A DNA stretch of 64,000 nucleotides from Cacajao melanocephalus. Lineage: Eukaryota; Chordata; Mammalia; Primates; Pitheciidae. The notes under the pieces are model-generated. The model had not been told where the DNA came from and ran no database searches. It was given only the letters and a program-made list of their open reading frames with translations. The stretch lies in the NCBI GenBank assembly GCA_963573385.1, contig CAUYLG010017837.1:1-64000 (forward strand), written 5' to 3'. The stretch's first letter is position 1. Each line of letters opens with the position of its first letter. Made by a program: the position numbers and the translations under genes. Positions 11,280-20,394 of the stretch are shown here, piece after piece.

Positions 11280-11555
11280 AGGGTAAAGAATATGAGAAAA
11301 CATACTACCATAAATGAGAATTAGCAAATCAAATATGTGAAAAGAACTCTAACCTGGGTATTTGGAAATAATAAAATACATTGAAAGGGAACTTAAAGTA
11401 AATATTTCAATTATGTTCAAATATATTAAGAAGGAAAATGTGATCAATAGAAAAAACTGGCTTAGGGATATAGAGCACTTCTTTGTACTATCTTTATAAT
11501 TTTTCCATAAACCTACAACTGTTCAACAATTAAAAACATTGTCTGAAAAAATAAT
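11280..11555 (+). mobile_element. Old L1M 3' end
   Basis: GTACTATCTTTATAATTTTT followed by CATAAACCTACAACTGTTCA and a terminal AAAA-rich stretch matches the form of old L1M 3' termini (TTTTCTGTAAACCTAAAACTG type). The upstream A-rich sequence is consistent with L1 3' UTR. Subfamily is not resolved. Confidence 0.5.
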
Positions 11556-11579
11556 GAGGCAAGTTCCTCAGACAAGAAT

Positions 11580-11925
11580 AAGTCAATAAAAGGAAAACAC
11601 AAGTAGGTTAGAAAAGCAAAATCAAAATTATAGAAATAAAAAGTAAAGTAATTGAAATTAAAAATTAGTTGAATTATAGACAGTTGAATTAGTTAATTTG
11701 AAAATAGATCTGACAAAGGATCAAAAATAGAAGAAGATACAGAATATGTGAAGGACATATTAAGAAACATGGAGGAAAGAAAAGGAAGCTGTAATATAAA
11801 TGAATTAATCAGGAATTCCAGAAAAAGAGAATAAGAGAATGGGAAAAGGCAAGACAAAAATAAAATACAAATCATAATACGTGAAATAGGAGAGGAGAAT
11901 TTAAATAGAAGATGACTTCAAGTTC
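11580..11925 (+). mobile_element. L1M/HAL1 ORF1-region fragment
   Basis: GGACATATTAAGAAACATGG, AATCAGGAATTCCAGAAAAA and GAATGGGAAAAGGCAAGAC match the ORF1-proximal region of old L1 elements (GACATGGAGGATAGA..., GGAGTTCCAGAAGGAGAG...). No open frame survives. It is a different L1 region from the 3' end just upstream, so this is a separate insertion. Confidence 0.5.
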
Positions 11926-11989
11926 CTTGTCTTATTTGGGAAGATACAGCTAAAAGTTTTCTAGTTGCTTACTTCATATCTATTTTTTC

Positions 11990-12391
11990 CATTTTTATTA
12001 GTTACATAAAGTATGTTGAAATTGGCAACATGACTAAAGTTTCATATTTCCTAGCACCTCTTACAGCTGGGTGAATCTATGAATTAATACCTTGTCAATG
12101 AGAAATGAATATTTTGTGTGAAATATTCATAAAGATTTCTTAGGGGGATAAGATTCAGCTGTATGGAAAATCACTTTTTTTTGCCTTCACCTCCTCCACT
12201 TTATTCATTGAGTGTTGGTAAAATAGCTCGAGTCCCAGCAACCACATTGAATGCTAAACTGATGTTACAGGTGGAAATTATACCCTAAGAAGATGGGACA
12301 GAAAAAAAATATAATATAGTCTGGGTATTCAGTAACCATGAATCTTCCACATCAGCTCTGTAAGGACCATTTCCGAAATTATTTGATCAGA
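11990..12391 (+). mobile_element. Older MLT1-like LTR, 5' part
   Basis: This AT-rich block, together with 12773-12850, forms one older LTR-like element. Its end, TTGTGTTTAAACTGCTGCTA followed by CTTAACTGATACA, has the form of an MLT1-type LTR 3' end. A younger MST-type LTR splits the two parts. The family call is by form only. Confidence 0.45.
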
Positions 12392-12396
12392 CAGAT

Positions 12397-12767
12397 GGAT
12401 ATGGTTAGGCTTTGTATCCCACCCAAATCTCAACTTGAATTGCAATCCCCATAATCCTCATCTGTCTAAGGACAGACCTGGAAGGAGGAGACTGGATCAT
12501 GGGAGCAGTTCCACCCATGCTGTTCTTGTGATAGTGAGTGAGTGCTAATAAGATCTGATGGTTTTACAAGGGGCTCTTTCTCTTTGATTCCCACTCTTCT
12601 CTCTCCTGTGAAGAAGGTCCTTGCTTCGCCTTCACCTTCTGCCGTGATTGTAAGTTTCCCAAGGCCTCCCTGAGCCATGTGGAATGGTGAGTCAATTAAA
12701 CCTCTTTCCTTTACAAATTACCTAGTCTCAGGTATTTTTTATAGCTGTGTGAAAATGGACTAATACA
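12397..12767 (+). mobile_element. Solo MST-type LTR (ERVL-MaLR), nested
   Basis: The LTR begins (G)GATATGGTTAGGCTTTGTAT and ends GGACTAATACA. It contains the MaLR words CCCACCCAAATCTCAACTTG, ATCTGATGGTTTTACAAGG, GTGATTGTAAGTTTC-like bases, and CAATTAAACCTCTTTCCTTT near its polyadenylation region. The flanks CAGAT (12392-12396) and GAGAT (12768-12772) form a 4/5 target duplication. No internal retroviral sequence remains, so it arose by LTR-LTR recombination of an endogenous retrovirus-like element. Confidence 0.9.
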
Positions 12768-12772
12768 GAGAT

Positions 12773-12850
12773 AAACCCTTGTGTTTAAACTGCTGCTAGT
12801 TTGGGTTTTCTCTCATATCCACCCAAGCACAAACTTAACTGATACATAGA
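12773..12850 (+). mobile_element. Older MLT1-like LTR, 3' part
   Basis: The sequence resumes as AAACCCTTGTGTTTAAACTG and finishes with AACTTAACTGATACATAGAG, completing the element interrupted at 12391. Confidence 0.45.
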
Positions 12851-13730
12851 GAAGGGAAAGACAGATTAGCTTTAGAATTTTAAGTATACCTGTATAGAGG
12901 AAACCACCAAAATTGTAGAAATCGTATGCAAAACTTCTAAATCAAAATCGATATAAAAATGCCGCTGGGAGGGAGGTCCTTGGAGTATTAAAAAATGTGT
13001 TTATTTAAACAAAAATTAGGAAAAGAGAAAATAATGGCTCTTGTAATTATAAAGACATTAAAGTCAAATATGCATGTAAAGAGTTCTAATACAATTGTTT
13101 CACAAAATGTAAGCATGGAAAAAGCAATATGTGTAAATCATACTATTATTTTGTATAATACATAATTTAAAAATATATACATGATTGAATTCATAAATTA
13201 AATCTTATACTGCCAATAAAAACACATGAAGCCAAGTCAGCCCCACTTATTATAGTTCAGGACCCAGCTAATTTTTCCTTCAAACTCATTCCTCTGCCAT
13301 TACCATCTCTGGCTTTGAACTCTCCACTTATTTTCATACCTAATTTTAATTTCTCTTTGAACTTGTTGATTAATCTGAATTTTTCTGCCTTGACTCTTGG
13401 CACTCTGAAGACACTGGTTTGGAGCTTAACGTATAGAGCAGCCAATTTTTTCAAGATCTGCAATTGTATATTCTTTCTAGAATTTGTGCTTTTAGCCAAC
13501 ACTATTCAATGATATAGAACTTGGAAATAAGTATTCCATTTCTTTGAGTTATAATGATACTAAAAGAAATAGGCTTTAGAATCAGACTAATTTGAATTTT
13601 AATCAAAAAAGATGCATGAGGCACATATTAAGAAGTTAAGAATAAATGCTGCCTAACAGAAATGTGGTAAAAAGTCATTAGCAGGTAATTACTAAACATG
13701 ATATACAAAAAACAAATAGCTACCTAGCTA
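12851..13730. other. AT-rich single-copy DNA, no gene seen
   Basis: No repeat is named with confidence. Overlapping frames on both strands at 13257-13512 (81 and 65 codons) are complementary shadows without known domains. Confidence 0.45.
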
Positions 13731-13780
13731 GCTAGATAGGTAGATAGATACACAGATACATAGATAGATATATAGATGTT
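13731..13780 (+). repeat. (GATA)n microsatellite
   Basis: Imperfect GATA units (GATAGGTAGATAGATACACA, then GATACATAGATAGATATATA) follow a TAGCTAGCTAG stretch. Confidence 0.9.
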
Positions 13781-13789
13781 TAATCTTAC

Positions 13790-13905
13790 TAGAGATTTTT
13801 AAAACTGTAAATTGAAGTAAGACAGGTTATCTTCTACCATCTCAGACTGGCAAAGGTTATAAAGCATGCTTCAATTCTGTTTTGGCAAGGTACAGAATAG
13901 GCTCT
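13790..13905 (+). mobile_element. Old L1M 3' end, first part
   Basis: CTCAGACTGGCAAAGGTTAT matches the L1ME/L1MC 3' region (TCAGATTGGCAAAGATTAAAA). Homology breaks near 13905 and continues at about 14690, with LTR sequence in between. Confidence 0.5.
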
Positions 13906-13909
13906 GTTG

Positions 13910-14075
13910 TATGCTGGTAGATAGCAACCAGCTTTTTACTGCAGGTGATCCTCTCCTCTTAAGTCAACAGCAGGGCCATGTTTCTCTATGTGCACATAGA
14001 TTTTCTGGATAATGACACATGGCAGAAGTGATATATAACATCCCCTGACCTTCACCCACCCCATCCCTCACACAT
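13910..14075 (+). mobile_element. Second older MLT1-like LTR, 5' part
   Basis: GACACATGGCAGAAGTGATA and the region near TGACCTTCACCC fit the front half of an old MLT1-type LTR. It is completed by 14450-14685 after the nested MST-type LTR. Confidence 0.45.
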
Positions 14076-14442
14076 TGCATTAGTCCATTATCATGCTGCT
14101 AATAAAGACATACCTGACTGGATGATTTATAAAGGAAAGAGGTTTAATTGACTCATAGTTCAGCACGGCTGGGGAAGCCTCAGGAAACTTACAATCATGG
14201 TGGAAAGGGAAGCAAACCAGTCCTTCTTTATATGTGGCAGCAAGGAGAAGTGCTGAGCAAAAAGAGAAAAGTCCCCATATAAAGCCATCAGATCTTGTGA
14301 TAACTCACTATCATGAGAACAGCATAAGGGCAACCACCCCCATGATTAAATTACCTCCCACAGGTCCCTCCCATGACACATGGAGATTATGGTAACTACA
14401 ATTCAAGATGAGATTTGGGTGGGGACAAGCCAAGCCATATCA
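14076..14442 (-). mobile_element. Solo MST-type LTR (ERVL-MaLR), antisense, nested
   Basis: Read on plus it starts TGCATTAGTCCATTATCATG and ends GGACAAGCCAAGCCATATCA, the reverse of a MaLR LTR. Inside are ATTTATAAAGGAAAGAGGTT, AAGCCATCAGATCTTGTGAT and CAATTCAAGATGAGATTTGG. The flanks contain CACAT at 14071-14075 and 14445-14449, a probable target duplication offset by two bases. There is no internal sequence. Confidence 0.9.
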
Positions 14443-14449
14443 TACACAT

Positions 14450-14685
14450 ACATTAAACTTTTTTCTTTCCCTGTTGGCTGGATTTAGAAATTCAGGGAGA
14501 CTTTAATACCATATATGGAAGTTGGCAGACTACATCCACTTGGATAGCTCGCTGACTTCATGGATCCCACAATGGAATCCATCACCAAACGAATTTTATA
14601 TGATTAAGAAATAAATTTTTCTTTTCTTAGGCCACTGAGATTTGGGCTTATCAGTTTAAATGACTTACATTGCCTTAACCAACGC
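14450..14685 (+). mobile_element. Second older MLT1-like LTR, 3' part
   Basis: CCCTGTTGGCTGGATTTAGA and AAGAAATAAATTTTTCTTTT, followed by GGCCACTGAGATTTGGGCTT and the end CTTAACCAACGCACA, have the form of an MLT1-type LTR 3' half with its AATAAA signal. Confidence 0.55.
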
Positions 14686-14689
14686 ACAT

Positions 14690-14925
14690 AATATGAAAAG
14701 ATGTATAAATTTATAGTAAATATAAAGAGCAGTCTGGTGATGTGTACACAATTTTACCCACAAATTTTACATCTAGATATCCAAGATAAGGAAACAATCA
14801 GATAAATGTAAAAAATATATGTCTAAGGCTATTCATTTAGGCATTGTTTATAATAGCAAAAAGAAAAAAGGAAAATATTGTAAATCTCAAAGAGAATTGG
14901 TGAATATATCATTACATTCACATAA
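14690..14925 (+). mobile_element. Old L1M 3' end, second part
   Basis: GGCATTGTTTATAATAGCAA followed by AAATTGTAAATCTCAAAG-like bases matches the L1M 3' phrase GCATTGTTTGTAATAGCGAA. It continues the piece broken at 13905. Confidence 0.55.
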
Positions 14926-14934
14926 TGAGCATTT

Positions 14935-15240
14935 TTTTTCATTTATTTATTCAGTAAATATTCAGTATATGTCATGTAACACCACTGTGATGGATACTAG
15001 GGAGCATATCTGTGAAAAATGATAAGGCACCCACCATTGTGAAACCTATTATTTAAGAAATTATACTAACATTTATGATGTAATTTTAAAATTTGAATTA
15101 CACCAAGTTGTTGTAAAGAAGAATATGGAATTCTATGAATGTAATATAAAATATGTAACCTGTGCTGTTGGTCAGGAAAAACTTCCTAAATTAACAGATA
15201 TGTCGAAAAATATAGCATAGCTGAATAAAAATTATATTTG
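14935..15240 (-). mobile_element. L2 LINE 3' end, antisense
   Basis: TTTATTTATTCAGTAAATAT, TGATGGATACTAGGGAGCAT and GATAAGGCACCCACCATTGT follow the order of the reversed L2 3' end (ATTTATTGAGCGCC, GGGGATACAGC, CCCTGCCCTCATGG). Confidence 0.5.
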
Positions 15241-15660
15241 ATTTTCCAAATAATAATATTTCCTGCCATCCATCAACAAAAACATTTTTAACTTACTTAA
15301 ATATATAAGCTTGAATATGTAATCAAAAGTTTACTTTTAGTATTTCATGTATTAATTTATATAATCACCTATAATATTATATGTATTAGATAAAATAATA
15401 AGCAACATCAGAAATATGGCTTTGTTCCACTTTATCTTCATGGAATGTTATGCTGCCTGGGATTTTTTTTTTTTTTTGGAATCTGAATTGATAATCTTTT
15501 AAGGTACAAATTTCAAATATGTAAAAATAATTTCTACAAAAATGTCTTTAAAACAATTCTTTCCTCAACCCAACCCTAAGTAAAAAAGGAGTTCAAAAAG
15601 TGTTAGAAAATTGTAATTTAGAGCTCCTCCTCAAATAATAGTAATAAAACCCCTTTTTTC
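15241..15660. other. AT-rich DNA with T-run, no gene seen
   Basis: No repeat family is named. A run of 15 T lies at 15463-15477. Confidence 0.5.
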
Positions 15661-16035
15661 CATATATATATGTATATTTCCATATATATATAATATAGAT
15701 ATATATTTAGAATATATATATTTATATATAAATATATTCTAAATATATATCTATATTATATATATAAATATATATATTTAAATATAAATATATATCTATT
15801 TATATTTAAATAGATATATTTCATATATATTATATAAATAGATATATATATTTATATTTAACTCACAAAGATTATATATATATATATATATTTAAGGAAA
15901 TATATAAATATATTTAACTAAGGAACAAGTTAAATACAGGAAATATTTAAATTTGTACCTTAAAAGTTAAATATAGGAAATATTTAACTTGTTCCTTAGT
16001 TAACAAATATATATATACATATATATATATATTTA
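15661..16035. repeat. AT-rich palindromic tract (three hairpins)
   Basis: Nearly all A/T apart from short islands. Hairpin 1 has arms of about 36 bases, 15683-15718 and 15731-15766, with one mismatch and a 12-base loop. Hairpin 2 pairs about 15788-15802 with 15807-15821. Hairpin 3 has perfect 23-base arms at 15914-15936 and 15981-16003, enclosing two imperfect direct copies of an approximately 37-base unit (GTTAAATACAGGAAATATTT and GTTAAATATAGGAAATATTT). The tract directly adjoins the 3' end of the L1 at 16045. Confidence 0.9.
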
Positions 16036-16044
16036 AGTCCCAAA

Positions 16045-18203
16045 GGAATTTTTATTATTTATCATTATACTTTAAGTTCTGGAATATGTTTGCAGAATGT
16101 GCAGGTTTGTTACATAGGTATACACGTGTCATGGTGGTTTGCTGCATCCATCACCTGGTCATCTACATTAGGTATTTCCCCTAAGGCTATCCCTCCCCTT
16201 GCCCCCCTACCCCTGACAGGCCCCAGTGTGTGATGTTCCACTCCCTGTGTCCATGTGTTCTCATTATTCAATTCCCGCTTATCAGTGAGAACATGTGGTG
16301 TTTGGCTTTCTGTTCTTGTGGGTTAGTTTGCTGAGAATGATGGTTTCCAGTTTCATTCATGTCCCTTCAAAGGACATGAACTCATTCTTTTTTATGGCTG
16401 CATAGTATTCCATGGTATATATGTGCCACATTTTTTTATCCAGTCTATCATTGATGGGCATTTGGGTTGGTTCCAAGTCTTTGCTATTGTGAACAGTGCT
16501 GCAGTAAGCATACGTGTGCATGTGTCTTTATAGTAGAAAGATTTTAATCCTTTTGGTATATACCCAGTAATGGGATTGCTTGGTCAAATGGTATTTCTAT
16601 TTCCAGATCCTTGAGGAATCACCACACTGTCTTCCACCATGGTTGAACTAATTTACACTCCCACAAACAGTGTAAAAGCATTCCTATTTCTCCACATCCT
16701 CTCCAGCATCTGTTTTCTCCTGACTTTTTAATGATTGCCATTCTAACTGGCATGAGATAGTATCTCACTGTTGTTTTGATTTGCATTTCTCTAATGACCA
16801 GTGATGATGAGCTTTTTTTCGTATGTTTGTTGGCCATATAAATGTCTCCCTTTGAGAAATGTCTGTTCATATACTTTGTCTACCTTTTGATGGGGTTGTT
16901 TTTTTCTTGTAAATTTGTTTAAGTTCCTTGTAGATTCTGGATATTAGTCCTTTGTTAGATGGATAGAGTGCAAAAATTTTCTCCCATTCTGTAGGTTGCC
17001 TGTTCATTCTGATGACAGCTTCTTTTCTGTGCAGAAGCTCTTGAGTTTGATTAGATCCCATTTATCAATTTTGGCTTTTGTTGCCATTGCTTTTGGTGTT
17101 TTAGTCATGAAGTCTTTTCCCATGCCTATGTCGTGAATGGTATTGCCTAGGTTTTCTTCTAGGGTTTTTGTGGTTTTAAGTCTTATGTTTTATGGTTTTA
17201 AGTCTTTAATCCATGTTTATTTAATTTTTGTATAAGGTGTAAGGAAGGGATTCAGTTTCAGCTTTCTGCCTATGGCTAGCCAGTTTTCCCAGCACCATTT
17301 ATTAAATAGGGAATCCTTTCTCCATTGATTGTTTTTGTCAGGTTTGCCAAAGATCAGATGGTTATAGATGTGTGGCATTAATTCTGAGGCCTCTGTTTTA
17401 TTCCATTGGTCTATATATCTGTTTTGGTACCAGTACCATTCTGTTTTGCTTACTGTAGCCTTGTAGTATAGTTTGAAGTCAGGTAGCATGATGCCTCCAG
17501 CTTTGTTCTTTTTGCTTAGGATTGTCTTGGCTATGTTGGCTCTTTTTTGGTTCCATATGAAATTTACAGTAGCTTTTTCCAATTCTGTGAAGAAAGTCAA
17601 TGATAGCTTGATAGGAATAGCATTGAATGTGTGAATTATTTTGGGCAGTATGGCTGTTTTCACAATATTGATTCTTCCTAATTGTGACCATGGAATGTTT
17701 TTCCATCTGTTTGTGTCTTCTCTTATTTCCTGGAGCAGTGGCTTGTAGTTCTTTTTGAAGAGGTCCTTCACATCCCTTGTAAGTTGCATTCCTAGGTATT
17801 TAATTCTCTTTGTAGCAACTGTGAATGGGAGTTCACTCATGATTTGGCTCTGTTTGTCTGTGACTGGTGTATAGGAATGTTTGTGATTTTCGCACACTGA
17901 TTTTGTATCCTGAGACTTTGCTGAAGTTGCTTATCAGCTTAAGGAGATTTGGGGCTGAGACAAAGGGGTTTCCAAAATATGCAATCATGTCATCTGCAAA
18001 TAGAGACAATTTGACTTCCTCTTTTCCTAACTGAATATCCTTTATTTCTTTCTCTTGACTGATTTCCCTGGCCAAAACTTCCAATACGATGTTGAATAGG
18101 AGTGGTGAGAGAGAGCATCCTTGTCTTGTGCTTCTTTTCAAAGGGAATGCTTTCAGTTTTTGCCCATTCAGTATGATATTGGCTGTGGAGTTGCCATAAA
18201 TAG
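16045..18203 (-). mobile_element. 5'-truncated primate L1 (L1PA/L1PB), antisense
   Basis: The 3' end begins on plus as ATTATACTTTAAGTTCTGGA, preceded by a short T-rich tail. The 3' UTR words CAGGTTTGTTACATAGGTAT and CTGACAGGCCCCAGTGTGTG are clear, and ORF2 extends to about 18203, where homology stops at TTGCCATAAATAG. The ATAGGTATACACGTG variant is that of older L1PA or L1PB rather than the youngest L1PA. About 2.16 kb of a 6 kb element remains. I could not identify a target duplication. Confidence 0.95.
16250..18203 (-). pseudogene. L1 ORF2 remnant (reverse transcriptase and C-terminal part)
   Basis: Frame pieces on the minus strand cover the RT palm onward. 18141-17833 contains [11 protein letters not shown] and the catalytic FADD motif (residues 48-51 of that frame). 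17897-17217 continues with [16 protein letters not shown], the thumb region, and [10 protein letters not shown]. 17061-16867 has [16 protein letters not shown] bases ([13 protein letters not shown]). 16870-16619 holds the C-terminal Cys-containing segment ([18 protein letters not shown]). The pieces lie in three different frames, so at least three frameshifts or stops have occurred. The endonuclease domain is lost by 5' truncation. It cannot encode an active enzyme. Confidence 0.93.
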
Positions 18204-18380
18204 ATTGAATCCTAGCTCTGTCTCTTAATAGCTGTGACTTTTGACAGTTTTTCTCACCTGTAAAATGGTGACAATAATTGTTACTATCATAAATTTGAGT
18301 GGTGATTTAGCTTTTAAAAATACATATTTAGAACAATTGCATGGCATAGAGTAAGTGCCAAGTAAATGTTAGCCATGACA
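18204..18380 (+). mobile_element. MIR SINE
   Basis: GAATCCTAGCTCTGTCTCTT, AATAGCTGTGACTTTTGACA, CTCACCTGTAAAATGGTGAC and GGCATAGAGTAAGTGCCAAG follow the MIR order from 5' to 3'. The L1 at 16045-18203 abuts its 5' side. Confidence 0.85.
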
Positions 18381-19409
18381 ATTCCTTTCTGTCTGCACCT
18401 TACACTCTCATCTTGATTATCAATAGTGACATATGAAATCAGGTAACAAGCATCTTCATTTTTGCCTAAATCATTTGAGATTGTTTTACAACTTTAAGAT
18501 GCTGTCACTGCAATTTTTACCTCAGGCAGTAAATACTCATTTGCATAATGTTTAGCTAGTTTTAGTTCATTTATCCTGCAAGGTTACAGTCATTATTTGT
18601 ACAATAAAGCAACTCACTGTAGTGTCCTGTCTCTTTTCTTCCTTCCTCCCTCTCTGTCGTACTTCCTTTCCATTTTTCTAAATGCAATGTTTATTTTTTA
18701 TCAAAGAAGATCTATCGATTGCATCTAAAAGTAAATATTTTGAATGAATCTTTTCAAGTAGAAGCTCATGTTTCATGTCCCTTTGGTCTTCAATACCACC
18801 CTCATGCTACTTTTACCCTCAGTTTATTCCCCAGATTAACTCCTCAACTAAATTTTAATTTATTTAGCTGTTTGATTCTCTATTCTGTATTTAGCTTCTT
18901 ACTTCTAATAACATACTTATATTGCTTTTTCATCATTTTTTTTTCACTTTAGACATTGTTTATTGACCTTTAGTACTGAAGACAACATTTTAGCTCTTTC
19001 ACAATCTGTCCCACCTATCCTACATTTCTTCTATTTGCATTCTCCTATGATGCATAGTTTTGAACAGTTTTAAGTAAATAGCTAATTTTATATGGCCATA
19101 CAATTATTGTTCATATCTGAACCATGTATAAAATTAAAATTACTTTTTCTATGTTGCATGAATGATAACGTTTTTCTTGGAGTTAATAGTTAAATTATAT
19201 TTTTATTTTCTTGGTTTCTCTGATGATCAGTCTTAAATTAGACCCAAGACTTCATCAAAACGGTAATATTTATTTTAAGTACTCCACATAATTGATAGGT
19301 CAGTTTATTAATCAAAGTAGTTTGAATTGGTTCAATCTGCCATTAGTGATAGCTGTCAGACACACACAAGTGTAATACCCCTTCCCATCTTGTATCCAAA
19401 AGAGTATAA
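18381..19409. other. AT-rich single-copy DNA, no gene seen
   Basis: No confident repeat. A 77-codon plus frame 18719-18952 is hydrophobic at its end because of T-rich codons, with no recognisable domain. Confidence 0.45.
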
Positions 19410-20365
19410 ATTGTACTTTTTGGAATTTTGCCTATCCCAAGGTTACAAAGATTTTATATATGTCTTCATTTAGAGGTTTATCACTTTAACATTAACATTG
19501 AAATCTATGATTCATTTTGAGTTAATATATAAATATAGTATGAGGTAAAGATCATGGCACATTATTTTTCCATATGGATAGCTAGTTATTCCAGCACTCT
19601 TAGTTGAAATTACCTACAGCACTGTTGGTTGTCACTTCCCTATTGAATTGCCCTAAAAATCAACTGATCACATATGTCTTTATTAACATCAATTGGTCAT
19701 ACGTGTGTGTGTGTTGTGTTTATATAAGTCTTTTTTTGGACTCTATTTTCTATTCCATTGATTCATATATATATTTATTTGATAATACTATATTGTGTTT
19801 GATTATTGTAGCTTTCTGGTAGTAAGTCTTGAAATTAGGTAGTGTAATTCTTCCAATCATTCTTCAATAATGGTTACGGCTATTCTGGATTGTAGACATT
19901 TCTGAGTAAATTTTAAAATTATTTTGCCAATTTCTACCAAAAATCTTCTGGGGTTTGATTAATATTGCATTGTAGCTACATAATAATTTTATGAGAGTTG
20001 AGATCTTAATAACATTAATTTTTTTCAATCTAGGAACATGGAATATGTCTGTGTATTATTTATTTCTTTTTAAATTTTCTCTAATTTATGTTTCAGAGCT
20101 TCAGTGTGCATGTCTTATATATTATACATATTTTGTTATGTTTTGTGAAGTTTATTTCCAAGTATTTAATATTTTTGTATGCCATTTGTAAACTGAATTT
20201 AAAATTTTTATTTTGTTTGTTGCCAGGATATAGAAATATAATTAATTGTGTATATTGACCTTTTATCTTATAACCATGCTAAATTCATTTATTAGTTTTA
20301 GTAACTTTTTGCAGAATACTGAGCGTTTCCTATATACATGCTTATGTTATGTTTGTTTTTCACTT
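19410..20365 (-). mobile_element. Old L1M ORF2 fragment, antisense
   Basis: The T-rich plus strand reads as reversed L1 ORF2: TTTTCTATTCCATTGATTCA, GATTATTGTAGCTTTCTGGT, GGCTATTCTGGATTGTAGAC and TTTATTTCCAAGTATTTAAT are hallmark L1 antisense phrases in the expected order. Decay is heavy and no frame of more than about 70 codons remains. Confidence 0.85.
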
Positions 20366-20394
20366 TTTGTATTAAATTCCATGTGACTAGAGGA

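Noticed and set aside
17217..17897. 226-codon minus-strand frame as a possible host gene
   Set aside because: The sequence is L1 ORF2 ([16 protein letters not shown] and [10 protein letters not shown]), so it belongs to the transposon.
16045..18203. Possibility that the primate L1 is an active full-length element
   Set aside because: It is 5'-truncated inside the RT region and ORF2 is broken across three frames.
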